A stretch of DNA of 6,533 bases from Bacteroidota bacterium (GCA_021785235.1 JAJYGB010000549.1:1-6533); one strand, 5' to 3'; positions 1 to 6,421 are shown, counted from the first letter of the stretch. Notes: a model not told the origin generated them from the sequence alone. Program-made: numbers and translations.

Positions 1-9
1 AGTTGACCT

Positions 10-45
10 GTCGGTCCCAGTAGCTTCCGGGACCGACTTTACTTT
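10..45 (+). terminator. Intrinsic terminator of an upstream gene outside the window
   Basis: A perfect 9-bp stem is formed by GTCGGTCCC (10-18) and GGGACCGAC (29-37) around a 10-nt loop. It is followed by a T-rich stretch, TTTACTTT (38-45). The T-rich side is on the + strand, so it most likely ends a + strand gene lying left of the window. No coding sequence for that gene is visible here. Confidence 0.7.
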
Positions 46-117
46 CTCAAATCTCCGCGTCATCGGGAATTTTCTGTCACCTGGTTCGGTTAAGGATTGC
101 GTAGCCACCTGTGTAGA

Positions 118-144
118 TTGATGAGGCGGCCTTCGATTTATAGT
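118..144 (+). promoter_or_regulatory. Possible sigma70-type promoter for the fatty acid hydroxylase gene
   Basis: TATAGT at 139-144 matches the -10 consensus at five of six positions. TTGATG at 118-123 could be the -35 box, but the spacer is only 15 nt, shorter than usual. It lies after the upstream terminator and 33 nt before the start codon, a fitting position. The Bacteroidia-type TAnnTTTG element was not seen here. This is a weak call from pattern alone. Confidence 0.35.
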
Positions 145-160
145 ATCGGTTTCCCGTTGA

Positions 161-167
161 AAGGAGG
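161..167 (+). promoter_or_regulatory. Strong ribosome binding site of the fatty acid hydroxylase gene
   Basis: AAGGAGG is a near-perfect anti-Shine-Dalgarno match, 9 nt before the ATG at 177. It fixes this start over the later in-frame ATG at 216, which has GAGG immediately adjacent and so no usable spacer. Confidence 0.8.
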
Positions 168-176
168 AGTTTTGTC

Positions 177-818
177 ATGAAGCTGTACGTATCGAACGGT
201 GATGAATCCGTGAGGATGTTCAAAAATGACTTCCTCGAGCTCTTGTCTCATGTGCATCCTTCAGTTCCTGCCATTCTTTACCTCCCGGTTGTCGCCTGGA
301 TGTTCTACAGATCAATTGAATTCGGACTCAGCCTATATTACGTTTTTGCCCTCTTCGTAATCGGGGTTCTCATCTGGAGTTTCACCGAATACATCCTGCA
401 CAGGTTCGTCTTTCACTTCATCCCCAAAAGCGGTTGGGGAAAGAAAATCCATTTCATGTTCCATGGCGTTCACCACGACTATCCTAATGACTCGACGAGG
501 CTCGTCATGCCGCCTATAGTCAGCATACCGCTCGCGGTCGCGTTTTACTTCGGCTTCATGAATATTCTGGGAGCGCATTATCTCCCTCCGTTCTTCGCGG
601 GGTTCATCGCGGGTTATCTTGCCTACGACCTTACCCATTATGCGGTCCACCACTTCAGCCTCCACGGGAAGATAATCCTCTATCTCAAGCAGCATCACAT
701 GAGACACCATTACATGGATCCCGACAACAACTACGGAGTGAGCTCTCCGATGTGGGATTTCGTTTTCGGCACCTACCTGAAGAGACAGAAGCAGGAGAGC
801 GCAACGGCGCAACGGTAA
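177..818 (+). CDS. Fatty acid 2-hydroxylase-like membrane di-iron protein (sterol desaturase/fatty acid hydroxylase superfamily)
   Basis: This is a 213-residue integral membrane protein. It has four histidine clusters typical of membrane di-iron oxygenases: HRFVFH (75-80), HFMFHGVHHD (92-101), HYAVHH (154-159) and HHMRHH (173-178). Between them lie RLVMPP (108-113) and a C-terminal WDFVFGTY (193-200). This order closely follows the catalytic domain of FA2H/Scs7, which puts a hydroxyl on C2 of fatty acyl chains using O2 and electrons. Hydrophobic segments lie near 30-46, 53-70, 112-128 and 135-152, so the histidine boxes probably face the cytoplasm. The N-terminal cytochrome b5 domain of eukaryotic Scs7 is absent, so electrons must come from another protein. 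The substrate cannot be read from the sequence; a 2-hydroxy acyl chain of lipid A or a sphingolipid is plausible, and a carotenoid hydroxylase is a less likely alternative. The gene appears monocistronic, with its own terminator just downstream. Confidence 0.88.
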   Translation: MKLYVSNGDESVRMFKNDFLELLSHVHPSVPAILYLPVVAWMFYRSIEFGLSLYYVFALFVIGVLIWSFTEYILHRFVFHFIPKSGWGKKIHFMFHGVHHDYPNDSTRLVMPPIVSIPLAVAFYFGFMNILGAHYLPPFFAGFIAGYLAYDLTHYAVHHFSLHGKIILYLKQHHMRHHYMDPDNNYGVSSPMWDFVFGTYLKRQKQESATAQR

Positions 819-848
819 ATGGCTTCACACAACATGGTTTCGAATCTG

Positions 849-876
849 AAGCGGCGCGATGAGCGCCGCTTTTTTT
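849..876 (+). terminator. Intrinsic terminator of the fatty acid hydroxylase gene
   Basis: A GC-rich perfect stem, GCGGCGC (851-857) with GCGCCGC (863-869), closes a 5-nt GATGA loop. It is extended by AA/TT pairs at its base and followed directly by a run of seven T (870-876). It lies about 30 nt after the stop codon at 816-818. This is a textbook Rho-independent terminator, which suggests the next gene is transcribed separately. Confidence 0.92.
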
Positions 877-916
877 ATGAGTCAATGCGGAGCCAATGCG
901 CGGACAGATAGAGGAC

Positions 917-945
917 TTGACACGTTCGGACGACCGTGATATATG
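917..945 (+). promoter_or_regulatory. Sigma70-like promoter candidate for the 548-residue barrel gene
   Basis: A perfect TTGACA (917-922) is followed by a 17-nt spacer and TATATG (940-945), a four-of-six match to TATAAT. The spacing is optimal. It lies between the preceding terminator and the next gene, so position supports it. Transcription would begin near 952 and leave a leader of about 200 nt. Confidence 0.55.
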
Positions 946-951
946 TGGCCA

Positions 952-1140
952 ACGTCGCAGGGAGGACTCTTGCGGCAAAACCGGTCACCGTCATAGTGAG
1001 TAGTATTTTTCAGGTACACGCTTTTTTCCGCACCCGGAAGCACCGCTTTCTCCTTTGATTTGGCGGAAGATGTGTCAGATAGACTCGGCAAAGTTGGTAC
1101 GCCGCGATGGGTATCGCAGGCGGAGGAAAAGACTAAAAAC
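952..1140 (+). other. Long 5' leader with a stable hairpin; no coding gene seen
   Basis: The gap between the coding regions ending at 818 and starting at 1152 is 333 nt. Beyond the terminator and promoter it holds this leader. The clearest structure is a hairpin at 1100-1122: CGCC-type outer pairs, then GCGAT (1104-1108), a GGGT loop and ATCGC (1113-1117), with A1118 bulged, about nine pairs in all. It ends 18 nt before the ribosome binding site, close enough to influence translation. No conserved core of a familiar riboswitch (TPP, cobalamin, c-di-GMP-I, fluoride) was recognised. Short open frames here lack ribosome binding sites. Confidence 0.35.
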
Positions 1141-1145
1141 GGAGG
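1141..1145 (+). promoter_or_regulatory. Ribosome binding site of the 548-residue barrel gene
   Basis: GGAGG lies 6 nt before the ATG at 1152. It favours this start over the in-frame ATG at 1215. The later ATG would give a more ordinary short signal peptide but has no comparable Shine-Dalgarno sequence. Confidence 0.8.
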
Positions 1146-1151
1146 CCAGTA

Positions 1152-2798
1152 ATGTTTGCACGGCATGGTGCTAACAAGAACTTTAACTCACGAAATGCCC
1201 AATGGGTTTCAGAGATGGTGGCGGGGCTCGCCATTACGGTGGCGTTCTCGTGCGCGGCTTCGGCGCAGAGTCTCAATCGGCAGTCGAACTCATCGGCGGC
1301 TATGAGCGATTCGACGACAGTTCTCTTCGAGGATGTGTACGGGAGGTTCCCAAACGGCGTCATGCCGTCGCTCTCAGTGGCGCATTACGACATCTCATAC
1401 CAAGGCGGAATTGCCCCGATGAACCCCAGTTACACGAACGGCGGGGTCGGTTTTACTTTGGGAAACAGGAAAACGTACGAGCTTACCGGCAACTTTCAGA
1501 ATTTCGGTCAAACCGGCTCAACACCTTCGCAAAGCTACGACCTGGGATTTAACTCGAGGCCGATTGCCGGATGGCAATTCGGGGGAACCGCCTTTCTTCA
1601 AAGGAGTCCCGGGATGGCTCTCACCGATCAGTACTACCTGGGTTTGACTGTGCTGAACCTCTCCAGCGGAGAAGTCAGTTTCAGCCAGAGCCGCCTCCAG
1701 CAGTACTACTACTTCTCCGACCTTCTCCCGGATGCCGGCCAGACGGTCTTTTCCTTCTCCCCGACATACAGCGATTCCAAATTGAGTTCCGGCAACAACA
1801 ATACGATCGAAGCTCCCTTTACATTCTCCTACGGGCTACCGAGCAGGTTTACCCTTGTGGCAGAAGCAAACTTCAGCCAGTACAAGAACAGCTACCCGTA
1901 CAAGGATGTCTACACGACACAAACGATGAATAATCTGAACGGCGAGTTCACAGCAGGGGCTGGATTGAAAAGAATGTTCGGGAACAGCACACTGGCGAGT
2001 TTTAATGCCGACTATTACTCCCTGGAGAACCAGACTCCACACTTCAACGGGACCACGGGGGCTTACGAGAACGGTGCCAGCCAGAAGCAGACTTTCGCCG
2101 TTCTCTCCATCGGGCTGAACAATCTCTTCCTCAACACTCCACTTTCGGTTTACGACGTTCGTCGTTCATACTATCTGGGCCACTACCTTCATAAGGATGA
2201 GGCAAGCAACAGCCTTACGGTTAGGTATGCGACACAGGACATTATGATGACGGAAACGCTGATCCAGCCTCTTGTCCCGTTCAATTTCTCACGTTTCGGC
2301 GTCGACGATAAGTTCAACTATGGCATTCTCGGAATGCTGGAGCTGAACGCGGAAGGCGCACTGCTTCAACACTCCAGTCGCTACGGAAGCATCGGACTCA
2401 CTCTCCACAACCTGAACTTCAATGGAGCCGAGCTCAGCGACTTCGATTACTTCTTCGGCATGATCAACCGTCCGGGCGACTACACCCTGTCGGTCGATTT
2501 TTCTTCCTCAAACATTGATTACACTCCGTCCACTCAAATATCCACTGACGTGCGTTACGGAATCATGAGGGATATGGACGTTTCCCTGAATTACTCATAT
2601 CAGAAGTTCAACTCTTCCAACTCTACGTTCGGCCAGTCCGGGAACAGCTGGGGGTTCCAGCTGCGCGGCAACCTCTTCGGCTTTATGCGCGCGCAGGGAT
2701 CGATAGATTGGGGAAGGACGGATTACTCCGTTAACGCGCCGGTTATTACGAGGATAAACCAAGTGCAGTATAACCTCACTATCGAAACCTTCTTTTAG
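1152..2798 (+). CDS. Exported protein, probable large outer-membrane beta-barrel of unrecognised family
   Basis: The 548-residue protein was not assigned to a named family. It begins with a long polar n-region (1-21), a hydrophobic core (about 22-34) and a probable signal peptidase I site after ASA (36-38), before Gln39. The mature part is rich in Tyr, Phe, Ser, Asn and Gln. It shows many alternating polar/hydrophobic stretches separated by Gly/Asn/Ser-rich turns, as in beta-barrels, for example at 318-334, 354-372, 412-424, 443-456, 463-483 and 499-519. It ends in NLTIETFF, whose terminal Phe and alternating aromatic or hydrophobic residues match the beta-signal read by the BAM complex. No TonB box or plug domain, enzyme motif or lipobox is visible. 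The gene stands alone between a promoter candidate and a hairpin terminator, so its cargo or role cannot be deduced from neighbours. A porin-like channel or structural envelope barrel is the likeliest role. The barrel call is inference from composition, signal peptide and C-terminus. Confidence 0.75.
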   Translation: MFARHGANKNFNSRNAQWVSEMVAGLAITVAFSCAASAQSLNRQSNSSAAMSDSTTVLFEDVYGRFPNGVMPSLSVAHYDISYQGGIAPMNPSYTNGGVGFTLGNRKTYELTGNFQNFGQTGSTPSQSYDLGFNSRPIAGWQFGGTAFLQRSPGMALTDQYYLGLTVLNLSSGEVSFSQSRLQQYYYFSDLLPDAGQTVFSFSPTYSDSKLSSGNNNTIEAPFTFSYGLPSRFTLVAEANFSQYKNSYPYKDVYTTQTMNNLNGEFTAGAGLKRMFGNSTLASFNADYYSLENQTPHFNGTTGAYENGASQKQTFAVLSIGLNNLFLNTPLSVYDVRRSYYLGHYLHKDEASNSLTVRYATQDIMMTETLIQPLVPFNFSRFGVDDKFNYGILGMLELNAEGALLQHSSRYGSIGLTLHNLNFNGAELSDFDYFFGMINRPGDYTLSVDFSSSNIDYTPSTQISTDVRYGIMRDMDVSLNYSYQKFNSSNSTFGQSGNSWGFQLRGNLFGFMRAQGSIDWGRTDYSVNAPVITRINQVQYNLTIETFF

Positions 2799-2811
2799 AT
2801 ATTAGGAATGC

Positions 2812-2846
2812 AAAGTGCGACTCATCTCCAAGGTGAGTCGCACTTT
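2812..2846 (+). terminator. Strong hairpin, probable terminator of the 548-residue barrel gene
   Basis: A perfect 13-bp inverted repeat, AAAGTGCGACTCA (2812-2824) with TGAGTCGCACTTT (2834-2846), starts 13 nt after the stop codon. The 9-nt loop allows two further inner pairs. The stem ends in TTT but continues AATG, so there is no long U-tract. It could therefore act as a weak intrinsic terminator, as an RNA-end stabiliser, or in both directions. Confidence 0.65.
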
Positions 2847-2967
2847 AATGAAAAAGGAAAAGCAGGACCTCTCTCTACACGTTATAAGACCCGGGTTCAA
2901 CGCACCACAAATAGTCACTTAGAACTGCGTCGGCTGCCGGAAGCATGAACCATAACATCAGAGATAC

Positions 2968-2972
2968 GGAGG
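2968..2972 (+). promoter_or_regulatory. Ribosome binding site that sets the start of the small barrel gene
   Basis: GGAGG is followed by an 8-nt spacer and the ATG at 2981. The upstream in-frame ATG at 2945 has no clear Shine-Dalgarno and would put a polar, acidic stretch before the signal peptide, so 2981 is preferred. No convincing -35/-10 pair was found in 2847-2967; an isolated TATAAG at 2883-2888 lacks a -35 partner. Confidence 0.75.
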
Positions 2973-2980
2973 TTATCACC

Positions 2981-3634
2981 ATGAAGAAGCTTTCCTTTCC
3001 CATCATCCTTGCAGTCCTATCGGCTCCGATAGTCTGCCGGGCTCAACTTATCAGCTCGTTCGGAGTCAAAGGCGCCTTCACATCCACTTCGCAGATAATG
3101 GCGCATCCATTTGCATCGACGGGCTGCTGGACAAGCAGCAGCACCTCGGCGGAACAAGGTTTCGATGTCGCCGCCTTTGCGGAATGGCCCGCCCTTCCAT
3201 TGCTTTCGATAGTCACACAGGTCGAGTACGGCAGGGGTGGATCAAAAATCGAATACACCGTCGATGAGAATTCCTCCGTTACCGGCTTCGCTTCCACAAT
3301 TGGCCACCTCGATTACATCTCCATACCTGTAATGGCGAAATTTTCCCTGCTACAGGGCTCCGTCACCCCTTACGTTTTTGGGGGACCAAGGGTCGATTTC
3401 CTGGTGGGTTACAGCGGCTCTCAGATTCAACCCACGGGAGTTTCTATCTACAGCCAGTTCAGGAAGACGATGCTGGGATGGAGTACCGGAATCGGCATAG
3501 AGACATCGACGATCCTGCCGGTGGATCTACTGGCCGAGCTCAGGTATAACATCGATCTCCTCGATTCATTCAACAACGCCGGGCTGACATTCAGGAACCA
3601 GACAGTCGACCTATGGTTTGGTGTGGCAGTGTGA
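2981..3634 (+). CDS. Small outer-membrane beta-barrel protein, PorT/OMP_b-brl family-like
   Basis: From the ATG at 2981 the product is 217 residues. A classic signal peptide (MKK, then a hydrophobic core at 5-18) ends at CRA, with cleavage before Gln22. The mature region carries the pattern of the short outer-membrane barrel family common in Bacteroidota and relatives: YISIPVMAKF (112-121), then TPYVFGGPRVDFLV (129-142), and near the end ELRYNIDLLDSF (186-197). It closes with strand-like LWFGVAV (211-217). The length is close to the usual 180-230 residues of these eight-stranded barrels. They sit in the outer membrane; most have no assigned function, so none is given here. Two Cys remain in or near the export region (19 and 49), with only C49 in the mature chain, so no disulfide is expected. 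It is separated from the larger barrel gene by a hairpin and may be independently transcribed. Confidence 0.83.
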   Translation: MKKLSFPIILAVLSAPIVCRAQLISSFGVKGAFTSTSQIMAHPFASTGCWTSSSTSAEQGFDVAAFAEWPALPLLSIVTQVEYGRGGSKIEYTVDENSSVTGFASTIGHLDYISIPVMAKFSLLQGSVTPYVFGGPRVDFLVGYSGSQIQPTGVSIYSQFRKTMLGWSTGIGIETSTILPVDLLAELRYNIDLLDSFNNAGLTFRNQTVDLWFGVAV

Positions 3635-3683
3635 CCGGTGCAACTCGTAAGTCGACCGATAGACTTGGCATGAGTCCGGATCT

Positions 3684-4430
3684 TCAAATGTGGCCGGCGT
3701 TCTTCATGCTGAGATAGCCCGTCGGGCCGACGATGATGTGGTCGTGCACCGGAATGTCCAGGAACTCGCCCGAATAGACGAGGTCTTTGGTTATCTGGAT
3801 GTCTTCCTTGCTCGGATCGAGCTTCCCGCTCGGGTGGTTGTGAACGACGATTATGCTGGCCGCGTCTTCGAGTATGGCAAACTTGAAAACGGCCCGGGCA
3901 TCGACAAGGCTGGCGCTCAACGTACCTTCCGTCATCGTCTTTACACGCTTCACCCTGCCTGATGTGCTGAGGGCGATCACCTTGAACACTTCCCTTCTCT
4001 CACCTGCGAAGTCACGCATGATGAATTTGTATACTGCTTCGGGATTGTTCAGGAGCGGCGTGGTCCCCGTTGAAACATTCTGAAGGCGCCTTCCGATCTC
4101 GAACGCGGCGGCTAAAGTGATTCCCTTCACGGTTCCAATTCCCGCGACTCCCGAAAGTTCCAGTGCGTCCCTCATGGAAAGCAGGGCCATTGAATTGTCG
4201 AATGCCATCATCAATTCTCGCGCGACATCCACCGCGGTCCGCGACATCGATTTAGTCCTGGTCCCCGTTCGCAATAGAATCGCCAACAGCTCAACGTCTG
4301 AAAGCTTCGTGGCTCCCTGAGAAAGGAGCTTCTCCCTGGGTTTTTCACTGTCAGGCCATTCACGCAGAGTACGCGTGCCGGTGCTTTCCCGCACCGTCAC
4401 GGTTTCGTCTTCTCTGGAACCCTCATACAT
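3684..4430 (-). CDS. radC: RadC family protein with JAB (JAMM/MPN-like) metalloprotease-fold domain
   Basis: The product is 248 residues from the ATG at 4430, or 253 from the ATG at 4445; numbers here use the longer form. The N-terminal region has the family signature REWPDSEKPREKLL (28-41) and LSDVELLAILLRTGT (48-62). A helix-hairpin-helix-like segment, LSGVAGIGTVKGITLAAAFEIG, lies at 97-118. The C-terminal JAB domain carries HNHPSG (202-207) and the following S212-x2-D215, the zinc-binding pattern, with E152 in REVF as the probable acidic partner. The usual VHPRE motif reads VDARA (181-185). Despite its name, RadC has no firmly established DNA repair role, and its activity and partners remain uncertain; it is probably cytoplasmic. 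The gene follows the TPR/substrate-binding gene on the same strand after 56 nt, suggesting co-transcription. It converges on the small barrel gene. The shorter start is chosen because AGGGGG lies 5 nt before it. Confidence 0.93.
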   Translation of the reverse strand: MYEGSREDETVTVRESTGTRTLREWPDSEKPREKLLSQGATKLSDVELLAILLRTGTRTKSMSRTAVDVARELMMAFDNSMALLSMRDALELSGVAGIGTVKGITLAAAFEIGRRLQNVSTGTTPLLNNPEAVYKFIMRDFAGERREVFKVIALSTSGRVKRVKTMTEGTLSASLVDARAVFKFAILEDAASIIVVHNHPSGKLDPSKEDIQITKDLVYSGEFLDIPVHDHIIVGPTGYLSMKNAGHI

Positions 4431-4435
4431 AGCAG

Positions 4436-4441
4436 CCCCCT
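4436..4441 (-). promoter_or_regulatory. Ribosome binding site deciding the radC start
   Basis: On the - strand AGGGGG lies 5 nt before the ATG at 4430. The alternative in-frame ATG at 4445 has no Shine-Dalgarno at proper spacing, only a GGA about 12 nt upstream. The match allows a G-U pair, so the choice is moderate. Confidence 0.5.
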
Positions 4442-4486
4442 GCATTTGTTATAAGTCCAGTTTTTGAAGCAGCTTAATGTCCGCTT

Positions 4487-6421
4487 CTAATTTGTGTTTA
4501 ATTCGCCGAGATCGACTATGTTTCCATTCTTGAATTGAAGAATGTGCAAGTATCTATTTGAATTGTTGTCTCCGAAAGAAATCATGGAGTGAAGGCCCGT
4601 GTAAGTCTGCGACTTCAGCCCAGACTCGATCCCTGACCTTGTGGTGACGCCGGCGCTTATCTGAGTTAGGAGATCGTTGGCAATATCGTAGCCGTATGAG
4701 ACTACCCTGTCGAACTCGGCGTCGGATATTTGCGAAAGCGAGTCGGTCGCGGCGACGAAAGGCTGGGAATTGGTTTGAAAGTACGTGTCGCTGCAAAAAA
4801 TTACACCATCTACGTAAAGATCGTTCGTGGAAAGCTGGTTCAAGTCGTACCAGTCGTCAGTTCCGAGTATCTGCGTCTTCACGTTGTAGTACGCGAGCTG
4901 CGCCCCGACGATTCCGATGTCGCTCGAAGAAGTCAACGGTATGAATATCGCGTCGAGCGATCGAAGAGCGTCGAACTCTCCAAGCGAAGTCAAAGTATCT
5001 ATCGGTATCCCAAGCGAGTCAGCGACGCGGACCGGGTTGTTCCCGAAGAGATCGTAAGCGTCCATCTTCGTATACGAATTACCGAGCGAGTCCGTGTACG
5101 CGGGCGGGATATAAGGCCGAATTCGTTGTTGTTGCTGCGTCGTAAGCGTTCCAACATCGACATAAGGCTCGCCGAGAAGCGCGGCGGCTGACTTTATCTG
5201 GTCTATCGGCTGCGAGAGGTCGGTCTCGCCGCTCTCAAAATACGCGACCGCAACTGGCGGCGTACCAAGAGAGTCCAGTCGCTGCACGAAGTACTGGGAA
5301 ATTATCCTGCCGTAGGATCCGGACGGCGAGAGAACCGCGATTCGCTTCTCGTGAAGGACGTTCACGGCGTAATCTGCCATGGCATAGGCCCTCGTCTTGA
5401 AATTCGGATTTGCTTGGAATACGTACGGATTACCTTTTGTCAGCCCGACATCGGTCGCCGTCGGAGAAATCAGCGGAAGACTGTTCTGGTCGGCAAGTTT
5501 GGCCACGGCTGATACTTCGTTGCTGTATACGGGTCCGATCACTGCCTTGACGCTGTGGTCCGCACCGAGGGAAAGCATGTCTGAAAACAGGTTCGGCATC
5601 ACGCCCGAGTAGTTCTTGAGCACGAGGCCGACTTTGGTGGTGGCGTGCGCGTTATAATTGTCAAGCGCGAGCTGAATACCCAGAAGCAATCTGTCTCCCA
5701 CACCGCTTCCATACTCGAGCGGAAGAAGCGCGCCAATCTTGATAGGTGACAGGTTGAGCAAGCTGTCTCCCGAGATTCTTTGAAGCCACCTGTTTACCTC
5801 GCCGCTGCCGACTCCCTGCTGTGGATACGACTGCGAGAAATTTTTCAAGATAGCCTCGGCTTTCCCGAGCTTATCCGAGAAGTAAGCCCGGCGCGCGAAC
5901 CCGACAGCGATGGTGACCGCGGACAGCCTGCTGTGGCAGGTCGCATAAAGATTCTCTATATCGCTGAAGCTGAGGTTATGAGCGACGAGGGTATGCAAAC
6001 TGGCCACTGCCTGATCCCTGATCACGCCATTGACGGATGAGTCTATCGCAGTTACGAACTCGTCGGCAGCCTGCAGATAATTGCTGAGCTCGTAGTAGTT
6101 AGCGCCAAGTATGTAAATCATATCATACCTGTGCTGATCCCCCGGGAATTTAACAAGAAAGGTGTCGATAACGGCAGCGGATTCCTGGTACTTTCTCAGG
6201 TTAAACAGCGAGCGAGCGCCGTAATAGAACGATTCCGCCGACCTCTGGTTGAGGGAATCGTCCATCACTTCGCGGAAATATTGAAGAGCAGTAGAGTAGT
6301 CCCCCTGTCTGAAACTCTGAAGTCCGAGGTTGTAGTTGGTCTCGTCCGTTTGATTGAAAACCACCTGGGAGAACGCAGTAGAGGCTACGAGGATGACCAG
6401 AAAAGCGGCGATAAGCTTCAT
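4487..6421 (-). CDS. Periplasmic TPR plus type I substrate-binding-fold protein (penicillin-binding protein activator/LpoA-like)
   Basis: The 644-residue protein has a signal peptide with a hydrophobic core at 3-16 and probable cleavage after AFS before Gln19. No lipobox Cys is present, so it should be soluble in the periplasm. Residues about 28-215 form TPR-like helical repeats, clearest at 28-60, 63-95 and 100-133. From about 226 (SPIKIGALLPL) begins a Peripl_BP_6/Leu-Ile-Val-binding-type fold: LLLGIQLALDNYN (246-258), VKAVIGPVYSNEV (291-303), PLISPTATD (316-324), YVFQANPN (333-340), KRIAVLSPSGSYG (359-371), DAIFIPL (490-496) and QILGTDDWYDL (517-527). A TPR domain joined to this fold is the layout of LpoA, which activates peptidoglycan synthases. 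No permease or ATPase genes lie beside it, so a regulatory or cell-wall role is favoured over transport. Residues about 411-487 look like an insertion in the fold. The start lies 2 nt after the upstream stop with only a poorly spaced Shine-Dalgarno, suggesting translational coupling. Confidence 0.85.
   Translation of the reverse strand: MKLIAAFLVILVASTAFSQVVFNQTDETNYNLGLQSFRQGDYSTALQYFREVMDDSLNQRSAESFYYGARSLFNLRKYQESAAVIDTFLVKFPGDQHRYDMIYILGANYYELSNYLQAADEFVTAIDSSVNGVIRDQAVASLHTLVAHNLSFSDIENLYATCHSRLSAVTIAVGFARRAYFSDKLGKAEAILKNFSQSYPQQGVGSGEVNRWLQRISGDSLLNLSPIKIGALLPLEYGSGVGDRLLLGIQLALDNYNAHATTKVGLVLKNYSGVMPNLFSDMLSLGADHSVKAVIGPVYSNEVSAVAKLADQNSLPLISPTATDVGLTKGNPYVFQANPNFKTRAYAMADYAVNVLHEKRIAVLSPSGSYGRIISQYFVQRLDSLGTPPVAVAYFESGETDLSQPIDQIKSAAALLGEPYVDVGTLTTQQQQRIRPYIPPAYTDSLGNSYTKMDAYDLFGNNPVRVADSLGIPIDTLTSLGEFDALRSLDAIFIPLTSSSDIGIVGAQLAYYNVKTQILGTDDWYDLNQLSTNDLYVDGVIFCSDTYFQTNSQPFVAATDSLSQISDAEFDRVVSYGYDIANDLLTQISAGVTTRSGIESGLKSQTYTGLHSMISFGDNNSNRYLHILQFKNGNIVDLGELNTN

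Noticed and set aside
333..812. 159-codon open frame on the - strand opposite the hydroxylase gene
   Set aside because: It is fully antisense to a gene with clear histidine boxes. Its translation has no recognisable fold and it lacks a ribosome binding site.
685..978. 97-codon open frame on the - strand
   Set aside because: It runs across the end of the hydroxylase gene and its terminator, and its translation is Arg/Ser/Cys-rich and low in hydrophobic structure.
943..996. Possible 17-codon leader peptide starting at ATG 943
   Set aside because: Its start overlaps the proposed -10 box and it has no upstream ribosome binding site.
952..1140. Known riboswitch in the leader
   Set aside because: I compared it by eye with the conserved cores of c-di-GMP-I, TPP, cobalamin and fluoride riboswitches. 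Only scattered short matches were found, so it is reported as an unassigned leader.
882..1166. 94-codon open frame on the - strand filling the intergenic region
   Set aside because: No Shine-Dalgarno precedes its ATG, it overlaps the start of the barrel gene, and its Cys/His/Pro/Ser-rich translation does not resemble a protein. A promoter and leader for the + strand gene explain the region better.
2883..2888. TATAAG as a -10 box for the small barrel gene
   Set aside because: No -35-like hexamer lies 15-19 nt upstream, and the AT content alone does not support a promoter.
3649..3666. Hairpin AAGTC/GACTT between the converging genes as a shared terminator
   Set aside because: The stem has only five pairs, mostly weak, and no T-run follows on either strand.
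4730..5191. 153-codon open frame on the + strand
   Set aside because: It is antisense to the binding-fold gene. Its translation is strongly Arg/Val/Ser-rich, typical of a shadow frame.
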